Assembly (NCBI GenBank): GCA_029339195.1
Contig: JAPTJF010000027.1
Span: forward strand, 124,001-188,000
DNA length: 64,000 nt
From: Micractinium sp. NFX-FRZ
Lineage: Eukaryota; Chlorophyta; Trebouxiophyceae; Chlorellales; Chlorellaceae
Direction: 5' to 3'
Shown here: positions 12,230 to 23,600 of the stretch, one piece after another
Numbering within the stretch: position 1 is the stretch's first letter
Layout of the letters: every line of letters starts with the position of its first letter
Program-made: the position numbers and the translations under genes
Notes under the pieces: generated by a model
The model's database searches: none
The model's input: the letters and a program-made list of their open reading frames with translations, nothing else
What the model was told of the DNA's origin: nothing

Positions 12230-12360
12230 GCAGGGGGAATGGCCTCCCGCCGAGCCGCCCTCTGAGTTCTGAGGAGGAGAGAAGGCTCCCGCTACGCCGC
12301 CCTCCTGAGCTTTCCAGAGGAGGGAAGGCCTCCGCTGAGCCGCCCTCTGAGGAGGGAGGC
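12209..12360 (+). repeat. Tandem copies of the UROD stop region in the 3' UTR
   Basis: The last codons and stop (cgctacgccgacctctgag) recur as imperfect copies starting near 12246, 12288 and 12331 (for example cgctacgccgccctcctgag), each followed by a gaggaggga-like tail. The period is about 37-43 bp. Confidence 0.75.
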
Positions 12361-12718
12361 TTGCTCGCTTGCCAGAGTCGCGCTGGCTGGCCTGTTATTG
12401 AAGCTCTCGAGACGAGCTTGCTGCGCCCCGCGCTAGCCAGCCAGCCAGCCAGCCAAGGATTCTGGATTACTGGGGCGGCCTGGCGCGCGCATGGCTCTGC
12501 CGCCGCCGCCCCCGCCCCACAACACCCTCCCGCCTTCGCTTTGTTTCATTCTCAATCCTACCTTGTTCCTTGTCGCGGGTGACGCGCAGCGGGGGAGACG
12601 CCACGAGGCATATGACTGCGCTCCCCCGCCCGCAGCCCCCCCCAACTTGCTGCCCCTTGTTTGCTCCTGTTTACTTCCGCGGCGCATGCTGCTTTCATAC
12701 ATTGTTGGAGGTCGTCGC

Positions 12719-12723
12719 TGTAA
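12719..12723 (+). terminator. Possible TGTAA polyadenylation signal
   Basis: This TGTAA lies 490 nt beyond the UROD stop, within an otherwise non-coding stretch between convergent genes (12230-13023). Confidence 0.3.
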
Positions 12724-13023
12724 GAGGTCAACTGCTGTGGCATGCAAGGGTTGCAGAATGGCGAGGGACAGGAAGGGTACAGAAAGAAACATGGGGGGAG
12801 GAGGGGCAAGCTGGTTGCCTGGCCAGGTCGGCGGGTGCGCACGTATCTGCGTCACCCGTGTTTCAGCCTAAAAACAAATTAGCAGAGGTTGAAAGTGTGT
12901 CACTACTGAGCACAGTTCAGCTGTTGAGGGGGCTCGCTCACAGCTGTGGTATGCCGGCTGCTCGCCGCTCTCTGCCGCGGCATGCCGAGCATGCTGTGCC
13001 ATGTCTGCGGCTGGACTGACAGT

Positions 13024-14139
13024 TCACTGCTTCTGCCGCGCCATGCCAAACGCGTGCCCGGGCTTGAGGCTCTTCTTGATCTTCGACTTCTGGTCGGCGG
13101 TGGCGGTCACAGGGGCCTTGAGCTGCAGGCTCAGGGCAGCGCAGCGCGTGGCAGCGCATGCAGGGATTTTGGAGGAGGGGCCCCACATAGGGCACAGAGC
13201 ATGTGCAGGCAGGCAGGCTGCAGGAGTGATACCCCGGGAGTCGCATGCCTGCCTTGCCCCACTGTTTTCAGCATAGTTGGATGGGCGACCCATGCAGGCC
13301 GCCACCCGAGCTGCCCGCCCTGCCACGTAGGCTGACACCTCATTAATCTGCCCGCTCACCACTGACAGCTTGCCGCCGGGCTGCGCCGATGCAGTGGCCG
13401 CAAAGTGCTCCTCATTGTCGGCATTGATCGCCTTTGTGAGCTCCAGGGCCTGCAGGTAGAAGGGAAGCGAGCGGCGGATATAAAGCATTGCTGATGGAGG
13501 CAGGGGCGCAGTGGGGTGGCTGCAAAGTGCTCCTCAATGTCAGAGTTGTGAGCGGCACGGCCTGCAGAAGTGAAGGTGAAGCTGCGGAACTGCGCCCCTC
13601 GTGCTGGCATGGCCAGCCTTTCTGAGATGCCGAGCCAGCGAGGGAGGCAGCGAGGGTGAGCAGGTACGTCATACGGTCGTCCGGTGCCCCTCCAGCGCGG
13701 TTCCAGGGGCCCGGGGCCACCCTCAGCCCCCGTAAGAACAACACATGCACCCCCACCCCTGCCCATGCACCTCCTTGTGCGCCGCTTTGAGCATGGTCCG
13801 CTTGGGCGGCTTGCTCAGCGCCCCTGCACGGCAGCAGGTGTCAGTGGAGGAGTGGAGATTGAGGTGAGGTGAGCCACGACTGTGCTGGTGCCCAGGCCAG
13901 CAGGCACAGCAGGGTGGGCCCAACAAAGAGGAAGCCTGGTGCAAAACACGGCGGGCACCCAGGTGTCTTGTGTACATCCAGCTCACTCCCCCGCTCTGGC
14001 AGCCAGCCATGCCGTCTCGCACTTAGCAGCCTGCCTCACCCTTCCTCGTCTTCTTGGCCACCTCTGACTGCCGCTTCACCGAGGCTTGCTTGCCCTGAGC
14101 CTTCACCTTCTTCCCCTTGGCAAGCGGCTTCTGCGCCAT
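13024..14139 (-). CDS. Small basic protein, UPF0390/DUF2462-like
   Basis: Four minus-strand exons, 14139-14040, 13823-13771, 13449-13360 and 13122-13024, give 113 residues with exact phases. The product begins MAQKPLAKGKKVKAQGKQAS and is very Lys-rich. It then has KPPKRTMLKAAHKE, a helix LTKAINADNEEHFAATASAQ, and a basic tail ending KPGHAFGMARQKQ. This order (Lys-rich N-terminus, PKR segment, L-K-AI-N-EEH/A helix) matches the small UPF0390/DUF2462 proteins, which are conserved in eukaryotes and probably nuclear or nucleolar; no reaction is known. The family match is by pattern and of moderate strength. The gene is divergent from the kinase gene at 14665. Intron 2 holds an echo of exon 3. Confidence 0.75.
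13499..13561 (-). repeat. Echo of exon 3 start in intron 2 of the UPF0390-like gene
   Basis: On the minus strand, cttctgcag then gccgtgccgctcacaactct copies the real exon start at 13449 (gccctggagctcacaaaggc). The shared run gaggagcactttgc follows in both. The copy lacks about 9 bases and is frameshifted. Displacement is 112 bp. Confidence 0.85.
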
Positions 14140-14664
14140 GGCGGCGGCGGCACGTGCCGGTGGGGTTCTGTGGGGGGGGGGGCGCGCCTCGTGTCTAGAG
14201 CAGGCGTTTCGCTTGACAGCCCGACTTGCTTGTTGCCCTGTGTCTGCTACTGAGCGGTCAGACACGACGCTTGCTGCCTGGGCAGGCGGCAGGCTGGTGG
14301 CGGCGGGTAGTCCGGAACGGCGTGTGATCTGCTTCCATCAATTTAGCAGCCACGGCACAGGTATCTGCGTGCGCAGAGGCGAGCGGAAGGCACCCAAGCT
14401 TGCAAAGTGGAGCTCAGCAGGACCTCAGCAGGCGAGATGGCAGGTGCAGATGGGCAGGACTGCAGCCAAACCAAGCGAACCGGAATCGCAAGCGAATACT
14501 GCTTGGCGACAAGGAAGTGCCGACGCGTACAGTAGTGCACGCGGTCTCAATCGGCTTTGCAGCCAGCCTCTCTGTTGGGCTTTGGAGGGCGTTTGCATCA
14601 ACCAGAGATGCTCCTGGAGCGCGAGGGAGGCGCCAAACGCTAGAGCAGACGCGAGGTCACGAAA
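14140..14664. other. Divergent promoter region
   Basis: The 525 bp between the ATGs of the UPF0390-like gene (minus) and the kinase gene (plus) must hold both promoters. No TATA-like box, exon or repeat stands out. Confidence 0.5.
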
Positions 14665-17600
14665 ATGGCAAGCCGCAACGAGGCCGAGGTGCAAGGTATG
14701 CGCTCTTCCCCCGCCCAGAGAGGTGGTGAGGACCAGGTGTGGGTGCATGAGGGTGCGAGGCACCGTTGCACCCCTGTTGGGGTACTGTCGCCCCCGCCGC
14801 CACTCTTGGGCCCCCTCCCACCGCACGTACTCCCGCGTGCCACCCCCGCAGGCGCCGCCGACAGCGACGCCGTCAGCACCGACGCCAGCACGATGGGCCC
14901 CAGCCGCAGCCTGCAGCAGTCGGAGGCGCAGCAGCTGGAGCGGTGCAAGAAGGCGGTGGAGCAGTGCCGCGCCGACCTGGCCGACCTGCGCGCCGCCTGC
15001 AAGGGCGCCAACGCGCACCGGGAGAAGTGCGCAGAGCTGCTGGGTGCTGCCACAGAAGCAGTGGTGGCACTGGAGGACATCATGTACGACCAGAACGTCG
15101 ACCTGCGGGGCCTGCGCATGCTGCAGCAGCTGTCAGGGCGCGTGCAAAACGCGATGGACCAGGTGGGTGCTGCGTGGCGGGCTGCTGGTACGGCAGGCGG
15201 GTGCTGTGCAGGCCCATGCGGGCCGCTGCTGCTGCCCTGGCTGTGGTATCGTATGTGCTGCCAGGCTCTGTCGCGGGGTGCTGTTGCTGGAACATGCACG
15301 GCAATTCACTTGCTGGCGTTGACGTGCCTGTCCAATTTGATCGGTACCGCTGGGACGCTGGGGTCCTGCCCCTCCTGCACCCGCTTCTGCTGGCCTGCAT
15401 GCTGCTGATCTGTCATCCATGTCAACGAACGGCATGACTTGCCATCCAGCCCACTTGCTGCTGCCATGCGCTGCCTGGCCTCCACATGCAAGCAAGCCCC
15501 GCCGCACATCCCGCCGTGCAGGGCGAGGCGGTGGTCAAGGTGTACGGCACCATGAGCGGCCTCATGAAGCTGGCCTCCAAGGTCTGCTCCCCGGGCATCC
15601 CCCTCAAGTTTGCCGATGCCACAAACGAGCTGAGCAACCTGGCCAAGCAGGTGCTGGGGCGGCTACGCTGGGGAGGGTGGGCGGGATGTGCACGGGAGCC
15701 AACAGCAGGCGTTTGACTGCCTGACAGGCCTGCTTGCGCGCTGCAGCATGTAGCTCCGTGCGTCCCAGCACGAGTGCTCAGCACACCTCCAGCACGCAGG
15801 TTGTGAACCGCCCGCTTCTGCGCCGCCACCGCGTGTGTGCAGGCGCGGCTGGTGCGCACGCAGCCGCAGGCCATCGGCACGCTGCCGGGCGGGCGCATGC
15901 TCAGCGGCGGCAGCACCGCGCTCGACGGCATCCTCCTGTCCAGCTCCGCGGGCGCACAGAGCAGCCAGCCGCCAGGCATGGCGTCTCTCGTCAGCGGCGT
16001 GACGCTGTCCCCTGCCTCCGCCACCACCCCCGTGTCGGGTGCCGTCTCTGGAGCCACACAGATGGGGGCGGACGCAAGCGCGGCGATGTACATGGCAGAG
16101 CATGACACGTCAGCATCCGGCGCGCCTGGCAGCGGGGCGCAGCAGGGGTCGGCGGTGGCGTGGGGCGACCGCACGGTGCCCGACGAGGCGATGCAGGAGA
16201 CCAAGATACACAAGGGCGGGGGCAAGAAGCAGATGGTGACGGCCATGGTGCACGTGCCGGCGCCGGCAGACCGGCCCGGCCACCTGGGGCACCTCTGGTA
16301 CTTCCTGGCCAAGTGAGCTGGGGTGGGCCGCTGCAGCTCCGGGGGCTGGCTCCGGGGGCGGGCGGGCCGCTGGCAGTTTTGCTATGGGGGGTGCAGTGCC
16401 TCATGGAGGGGCTGGGCAGGATACCAAGCCGCCATGCTCAGCATGTGCCGTCGGCTGCAGCCGCCGTGCTCTGCAATCTCAAGCGGCAGGCTGCGCCGAA
16501 TGCGCGCCGCCTATCGCCATGCCGGGCTGCAGCCCCGCTCATTCCACCACTCGCCCATTTCCCAAACAATGAGTGCAGGACGTTTGGCTCCTCCACCCTG
16601 ATGATCTGGGACCTGTCTGCCCGGGTGGAGACGGAGGTGCGGGAGGGGCGGCAGGGGCCCGACATGACGTGCATGCACTACGACGACTTCAACGGGGTCA
16701 TCTGGTCGGGGCACAAGAACGGCGGCATCAGGTGCGCGCAGTGCAGGCCTGTCAGTGCAGCGCTGTCAATGCAGTGCAGCGCAGTGCAGTGCAGCGCAGT
16801 ACAGTGCAGCGCATGTGGTCGGGCCACGCCGGTGGAGGCATCGGGTGCACGCCCGAGCGCAGTGCAGCAAGGGCAGAGCGCATTGTGGGTGTGCACGCAC
16901 TGTGGCTCAGCGCATCATGGGTGCACCAGCACAGTACTTGCTGGGCGGGGCGCACGTTGCACGGCGCGCCTGCTCAGCGGCATGGCTGGCTCCCTGCTGC
17001 GTTTTTTTCTGACCGTGCGTGCTGGTTTTGCGGCTGCTGTGCGTGCGGGTGTTGAGCTGTGTGTGTGCCACTGCTGCACCCGAGGCTGCTGCAGGGTGTG
17101 GGACGCTATGAAGCAGGAGACTCTGATACGCAACATCTTCAAAGCCTTCAGCAGCCCTGTGACCGCCATCACCACAGACGAAAACGGCTACTGCTGGGCG
17201 GGCTCAGGTGGGACTGCGGATGTGCCAGGGAGAGGGGAGAGGCAGGTTGGGGATGGATGAATACGGCGCAGCCGCAGCACCAGCCATGCCATCTGTCGTT
17301 GCCCCACCCACTGCTGCCTTGTGAGCTGCACCAGCCACCACGGCGCGCGTCTAAGGCCCAAGCCTAACCCTGCCGTCGCTGCCACTGCTGCTGCTGCGAC
17401 CCTGCAGACAAGGGCAGGGTGCGTTGCTTCGTGCTGCAGCAGGAGCTGCACAGCAGCACTGGCGTAGACCTGGGCTACCAGGTGGTACAGCGTGGCGAGC
17501 TGCTCATGACAGACAAGGGCGTGCCGCTGCCGCCCCAAGGCTCTGTAGGTGAGCCAGGGAGACGCTTTCGTAAGACCTCTGTAGGCACACAGCATGCTGG

Positions 17601-20600
17601 CATCTGCAGGTGCTGTGTCGGCCTTCTTCTTCTGCTGCCGCTGCCCTGTTGCTGCCGCTGCTGCTGCTCTTGCTGCTGTGCTCATCATGCTGCTGCCGGC
17701 GCCGCCCCAGCAGGCTCAGCGCACAGGAATGAGCTTTGAAGCCGGCCGCATGCTCCCTCGCCGCAGTCACTGCATCTTGTGACACGACTCACACTGCACA
17801 GCCCACTAACCTGCTCAACCCTTGTGGCTCCGCCCTACCTTGCGCCCCCCCACCCCCCCCCTCCGGGTCGCAGAGCGCACGGAGCAGGGGTTTGTGACGC
17901 ACCCGCTGCTGCGGGAGGGCGCGCACCTGGGGCCGGTGTACAGCATTGCAGCTGCCTTTGGCCGCGTGTGGACCTGCGGCGGCTCGCCCGCCTTTGTGCT
18001 GTTCAAGGAGTGGTTCCAAGACGGCTACTTCCATGCCAACATTGGCGGCCCGGTGGTGCGGCTGGCCGGTGAGTCCCAGGCCGGATGTGTGGGAGGGGGC
18101 AGTGCAGCCGGCACGGGGAGGGTTTGGTGGCGACACGTGGCCCGGCTTTGTGGATACTGTCGGCGCTGCTGGCGCAGCGGTTCAGGTCCACCTGCCCGTG
18201 CATACGGCCTGCCCGCGCCTGCCCCCACCTCATGCGCATGCGCCTGTTGCTCTCCCGGTCTGCAGGCCTTGTCAACGACATGATTTTTGTCTCGCCAGTT
18301 GCGCTTGCGCGTAAGAACCAGGAGTCGGTGCAGAGCTCGGTGCCGGCCGCAGCAGGCAACCCAACCAGCTCAAGTGCGTGGGCCGGTGGCAGCAAGGGGA
18401 GGGAGGGGCGGTGCGAGCGGCACCGTGGTCGTGTGCATACTGAGACGAACTGCAGTGCAGTGGGTTTGGTGTGCAAGCCCTGCTGTGCTGCTGCCCCCCC
18501 TGCCCGCGGGGGTGTTGCCACTGGTTGCAGCCCCTGCTCGCTCCCCCCTTCATTGGCCTGCGCCGGTCGCGGCGCCCTGCCTTGCCTCCCTCCCCCCGCG
18601 TGCAGTGCTGAGCTCCTTCACAGCCGCTGGCAGCACGCCTGTTGCGAGCCGTGTGGTGACCACCAAAGAAGTGGAGATCCCCATGGCATGGCAGATGCTG
18701 ACTGCCCACAACAACGGCATGGTGCAGGTGGGCAGCCGTGGAGGCAGGTGGAGGGGGAGGGACGTGTACTGGTGGTGTGGGACATGTGGGTCTCCAGCAA
18801 GAAGCCCGGAGTGCGGGGCAGGCACTTGCTCACTGGGCTGCCTCGCTGGGCCGTCTCGCGAGACTGTCCATTGGGACTTGGGAATGGCAGGAGCAAGTGG
18901 GGGAGGCCTGCTGGTTTTGGCAGGCGGCTGAGCGGGTGGGGCAGGCAGCGTATGGGAGCAGGGCGCGACATGGGCAGGAGCATGAGGGAGAGGGCAGTTG
19001 AGGAGGGCGGGCAGCAGATGGGGAAAGGCACATAGGGGTGGGTTGGCGAGGGGGTGAACAGACATGCCAGGCCGGGAAGCAACGCTGATTGCGTGCAGTC
19101 CCGCCTTGTTCTGGCTAACAGGTGCTGCTGCCTCCCTTCCTGTGTACTGTGCAGGTGTGGGGCGTGGTGCACGACCGCCTGACGCCGCTGCTCCGCATGG
19201 GCACGGGTGCCGCCCCCATCCTGCGCATCTTCGTCTGCGAGTCCATTGGCGCGCTGGGCACAGCGCACAGTGGTGCGTGGTGTGTGTGGGCATGCACGGT
19301 GCAGGCATGTGGCAGGATTGCAGGCCAGGGAGGCTTAACAGGCAGCCCTTGCCGCAGCTGTTTTGCCTGTTTTTGCTGTGGTGCTGAGCCAACGGAGGCG
19401 GCCGGCCTGAGTGCTTCTGCCGTCTCGCCGGCGTGCCGGCGTGCGTTGCCCAGATTACCTACCTGCCTGTCCTGCCTGCCTGCCCTGCTCGGTGCCTGAC
19501 CGCCCTGCTCGGTGCCTGACCCCCTATGCCCCCGCTGCCACCCTCCTCCCTCGGGTCCCTGGGTGTGCAGACGGCACGCTGCGGCTGTGGGAGATCGCAC
19601 ATCCCCGTAGCGACGGCGGCGTGGGATTCCTGCTGGTCAAGGACGGCGTGTGGGCGGCCACCGCGCCCTTTGCTTCCATGCAGATCAGCAAGTAAGTGGT
19701 GCTAGCCTTTGATGCTGGCTAAGCGCTCAAGGTTGCCGCTGGGTGGGCGCGCAGGTCGTGTGCCGGCAGGCGGCGCTGCGCATGGGGTGCTGGACCATCA
19801 GCTCGGCACGCAGGCACGCTTTCCCCCTGCTGTGGTCTCTCCGCAGCAGCGACTGTGCGTGCTTGCGCGCTGGCCCGCCTGTGCTGGAGGCACAGCGCAC
19901 ATGCTGCCAAGCCCGCTGCCGCCCACCGTGCCTGCCTGCCTGCCTGCCTGCACGGATCTGCCTGCAGGTCTGGCCTGGCCGACGCAGTGGGCGGCGTGCT
20001 GGGCGTCGTCACCGCCTCCTGCTCAGCCAGCATCAAGCACTTCCCTGCCCTGGAGCTCCGGAATGTGGCAAAGAAGGCGGGGCTGAAGGTGCTGGGTGAC
20101 CTGGCCACAAACGACCCCTCCCAGGTGAGCAGCCCAGCCCATTTATTTTACCATTTCCCACATTCCCTAAGAAGAAGAAGGTGCAACGCTTTGTCAATCT
20201 TCCAGTGCACACACCACCTGTGTGCATTGGACAGGGCAGCAGGGCTCTTGCGCACGCCGCCCCTTGGGCGCGCTGCCCCACACTGGCTGGCCTGCTCCTG
20301 CCTGTGCATCCCTTCGGTGCTGCACGCATGCTCTGTGCCCTCCACTGTCTCCCCCTTTTGCTACTCCCCACCTGCCCCCCACCCCGCTGCCCGGCTGCCC
20401 GGTGGGCCTGCCTGTCCCGGTAGGGCAAGGCTTGTTGGTCCCTTGTACTGCCAACACCATGTCTCAAACATGCTGAGCTGGCTCCTGTTGTCCTGCAGTG
20501 GCCGGTGATGCGCTTGAGCAGCTGGGAGGTGAGCCAGGCTGACTTGGAGATGAAGCAGGAGATGGAGCAGCAGTACAGCTCGGAAATGGAAGCGGGCGCG

Positions 20601-23600
20601 CCGATGCATGTGGAGCACGATGCCAGCGACATGCAGGTGCGGACCGTGCTATGCCGTGCTGCGCTGCGCTGTGCTATGCCTTGATGTGCTGTGCTACGTT
20701 GCGCTGCCCGTGCTGTGCCGTGGTGGAAAAACTGCCAATGCACTTGGACTGCGACGGCAGCGACATGCAGGTGCTTTGCATGCTGCTTTGTGCTGCTCCG
20801 CGCTCTGTTGTGCCGCGCTCTGTTGTGCTGCGCATGCGCTGTGATGCGCTGTGCTGTGCTGTGCTGCTGTGTTCTGCGCTATGAGGACTGCACGGTGCGG
20901 TGCCGCCGAATTGCATTACGGGGCGCTGTGGCCGCTGATCCCGATGTCCAGAATGGTGGCTCGCTGCGCTGTGCCTGGTATTGACATGCGATGTTCATGA
21001 GGGTGGGTGTGCTGCTGTGCCATGGCAGCCTTCTGAGGGCATGCACAGGCACGCACAGCACGCTACACCCAGCGCCTGCGTGCGCTCAATACCCGCACCC
21101 AACCCGTGTTCCCTTTAGAAGAGCGCCACTGAGCCCGCCTGCCCCCCCACCACCCTCCCCTGGCCCTCTCTTCCTTCCACGCAGGAGCGCCTCGCCCTCT
21201 CTGGAGACACCAACTCCTGGCTCATTGATTGGAAGGACCTGAGCCGCAGCCGCGTCATTGGGGAGGGCGCGTTTGGCAAGGTGGGCGGGTTTTGCTGTGG
21301 CATGCGCGTGGTGGCTTCGAGGTGCTGGCCCACCCTGTGCTGCTGTGCGCCCATGCCAGTGTCTTGTTTGCCTTCAGCAGCGGTTCTCTGATCAGGCTGT
21401 TTCGCTGTGCTTGTCTCTCCGAGCTGACTGCTACCTATAATACATAGGCAGCCCCAAAACCCAATTCTTTAAGCTGCATCGTATTCTGCCAGCCCAGGTG
21501 GCCAGTTCCCCAGCCTGCCGCGGCCCGCCTGTGCCTCACACCCCGCCCCTTAATCTGGTCCCTTGCCCCCTATCTGTACAGGTCTGGCTGGGCCGGTGGC
21601 AGGAGACAGATGTGGCCATCAAGCAGCTCGGCTCGCTGAGCGCGCTGGGCGTGCAGACCGGCTCGCTGGTGCACGACTCGAGCGGGGGTGAGCCACAGGG
21701 GGAAGGAAGGCGTGTGTACTTGGGTGTGCCGTCTCAGCTTCCCCCTACTGCAGCCATCACGCTGGATCAGACGACAGTGCACAACTTTAATGAGGAGGCC
21801 CAGCAGTACTGCTTTGCTCATCGGCTGCTGCTGTACTGCCACCCGTACTGCTTATTGCAGGCATCAAGCTGGACCAGGATGTGCAGCGGGCGCTGGACAA
21901 GGAGGTGGGGCTGCTCAAGAACATGCGGCACCCAAACATCATTCTCTTCATGGGGGTGGTGCTGGAGCCGCCCGCAGTGGTGACGGGTGCGTGCGTGCGT
22001 GTCACGAGGGGGGAGGGGGAGGGCACAGGGGGTACAGGGCAGGGCTGGGTGGGGCTGTCGTGTGCAGGGGTGGGCAAGAGAGGGCGAGGACGTGGTTCCA
22101 CTTTGGGGGCCGCTCATGTGCTGCACACCCTGCCGCCAGCCAGCGTGGCACATTGTAGGGTCAGCAGGGCGGCAGCGACACTTGCACAGCAGTGCCGCGG
22201 GCACCTGCACGTGCTCCCGTGCCTGCGCCCCATATCCCTTCGTTGACCCCTCCCGCCCCCCTTGCCCCGCCCCTGCCCCCCCCCCATTGCACTCCAAATC
22301 AGAGTTCTGCTCGCGTGGCAGCCTGTATGACCTGCTGAAGGAGGCGTGCGAGAAGCCGACGCTGGCAAAGGCGCTGACGTGGGAGCGGCGCATTGTGATG
22401 GCGCTGGACGCGGCCAAGGGCATGCTGTGAGTGCTTGTGGTGGGGGTCCCGAGGGCATGCCGTGCATGCTGCGGTTGGGAGAGGGCGCACTGTGCGAGCG
22501 CTGCTGTGTGAGGGAGGGCCTGCTGTGAGTGCTCCTGCATTCGCCTTGCACCCACATGCTTATACGTGCATTTACCCCACGCGCGCGCGGTTTTTCTCGT
22601 TGTACAACATTCCTAAAACCAATCTTGACCTCCTCTCCTCCTTCACTGCCCCCCCCCCCCCCCAGGTACCTGCACGGCCACAAGCCGCAGCCCATCATCC
22701 ACCGCGACCTGAAGAGCCCCAACCTGCTTGTGGAGAAGAACTGGCGCGTCAAGGTGGGGATGTGAGGGTTGCGGGGGTGCGCATGCATGGGATTGCGTGC
22801 AACTGGGTAAGCATGTGGGTCGTGGGTGGGGAGTTTCTGCGCCCAGGACTGGGTGGGGAGATGGGCGAGGCTGATGAATGAGGAAACTGCCGGAGTGCTT
22901 CGCAGCCAGACAGCTAGGGTGGACATGGGAGCCTGTGGCGGGCAGGAGGCAATGCGCGAGAGCAGGCGACTTGGGGCACGCACCTACCTGGAGGTGGGCA
23001 AACAGGGAACGCCTGTGGGCTGGGGCAGGTCACCTCCTCCTCGGGCACCTCGTCTTGAAGCCCCCAGGCCGTGAATCGTCCGCCCTCCTTCCGACTCACC
23101 TCGGTGCCTTGCACCTCCCCCTTCCCCCTTGGCCAGGTCACCGATTTCAACCTCTCGCGGCAGGTCAAGACCCAGTCGGAAGTCGCCTCTGTGCAGTCCG
23201 TGGTGGCTAACAACCCGCGCTGGCAGCCGCCAGAGGTGCGCCTAATGGCAGCTGCTGCCAGCATGCCACCTGTGCCCCCCTTGGCTGCATGGTCCGCTTC
23301 TGCCTGCCAAGCACGCTGGTTGCACTTGCATTTACCTGCACTGAATGTAGGGACACTCTCTGCCCGCCCGGCCCGTCTTCCCACCCATCCATCCACCCGC
23401 CCGCCTGGACCGCCTGCCCCCCGTCCTCCCCCTGGATGTTGTGCTTACAGACAGGTTGCTGTGGGCGGGCTGCCCTGCGCGGGCCGTCTCTTGCCGCCCA
23501 TCCACCCGCCCGCCCCTCTTGGCCCCCTGCCCCCCTCCCTCCCTGTGTGTGCCCCCCCCTCCCCCGCAGGTCATCATGCACCAGCAGTACGACAAGACCA

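Noticed and set aside
15663..16404. Antisense Ala/Arg/Pro-rich frames across the kinase N-terminal exons
   Set aside because: They mirror real coding exons and show no independent evidence.
17570..17590. ctctgtagg repeated 36 bp after a kinase exon donor
   Set aside because: Nine bases is within chance expectation in this composition.
20124..21185. Splitting the kinase locus into a WD40 gene and a kinase gene
   Set aside because: The exon 20499-20636 connects both in phase, and no stop, TGTAA or new start with support lies between.
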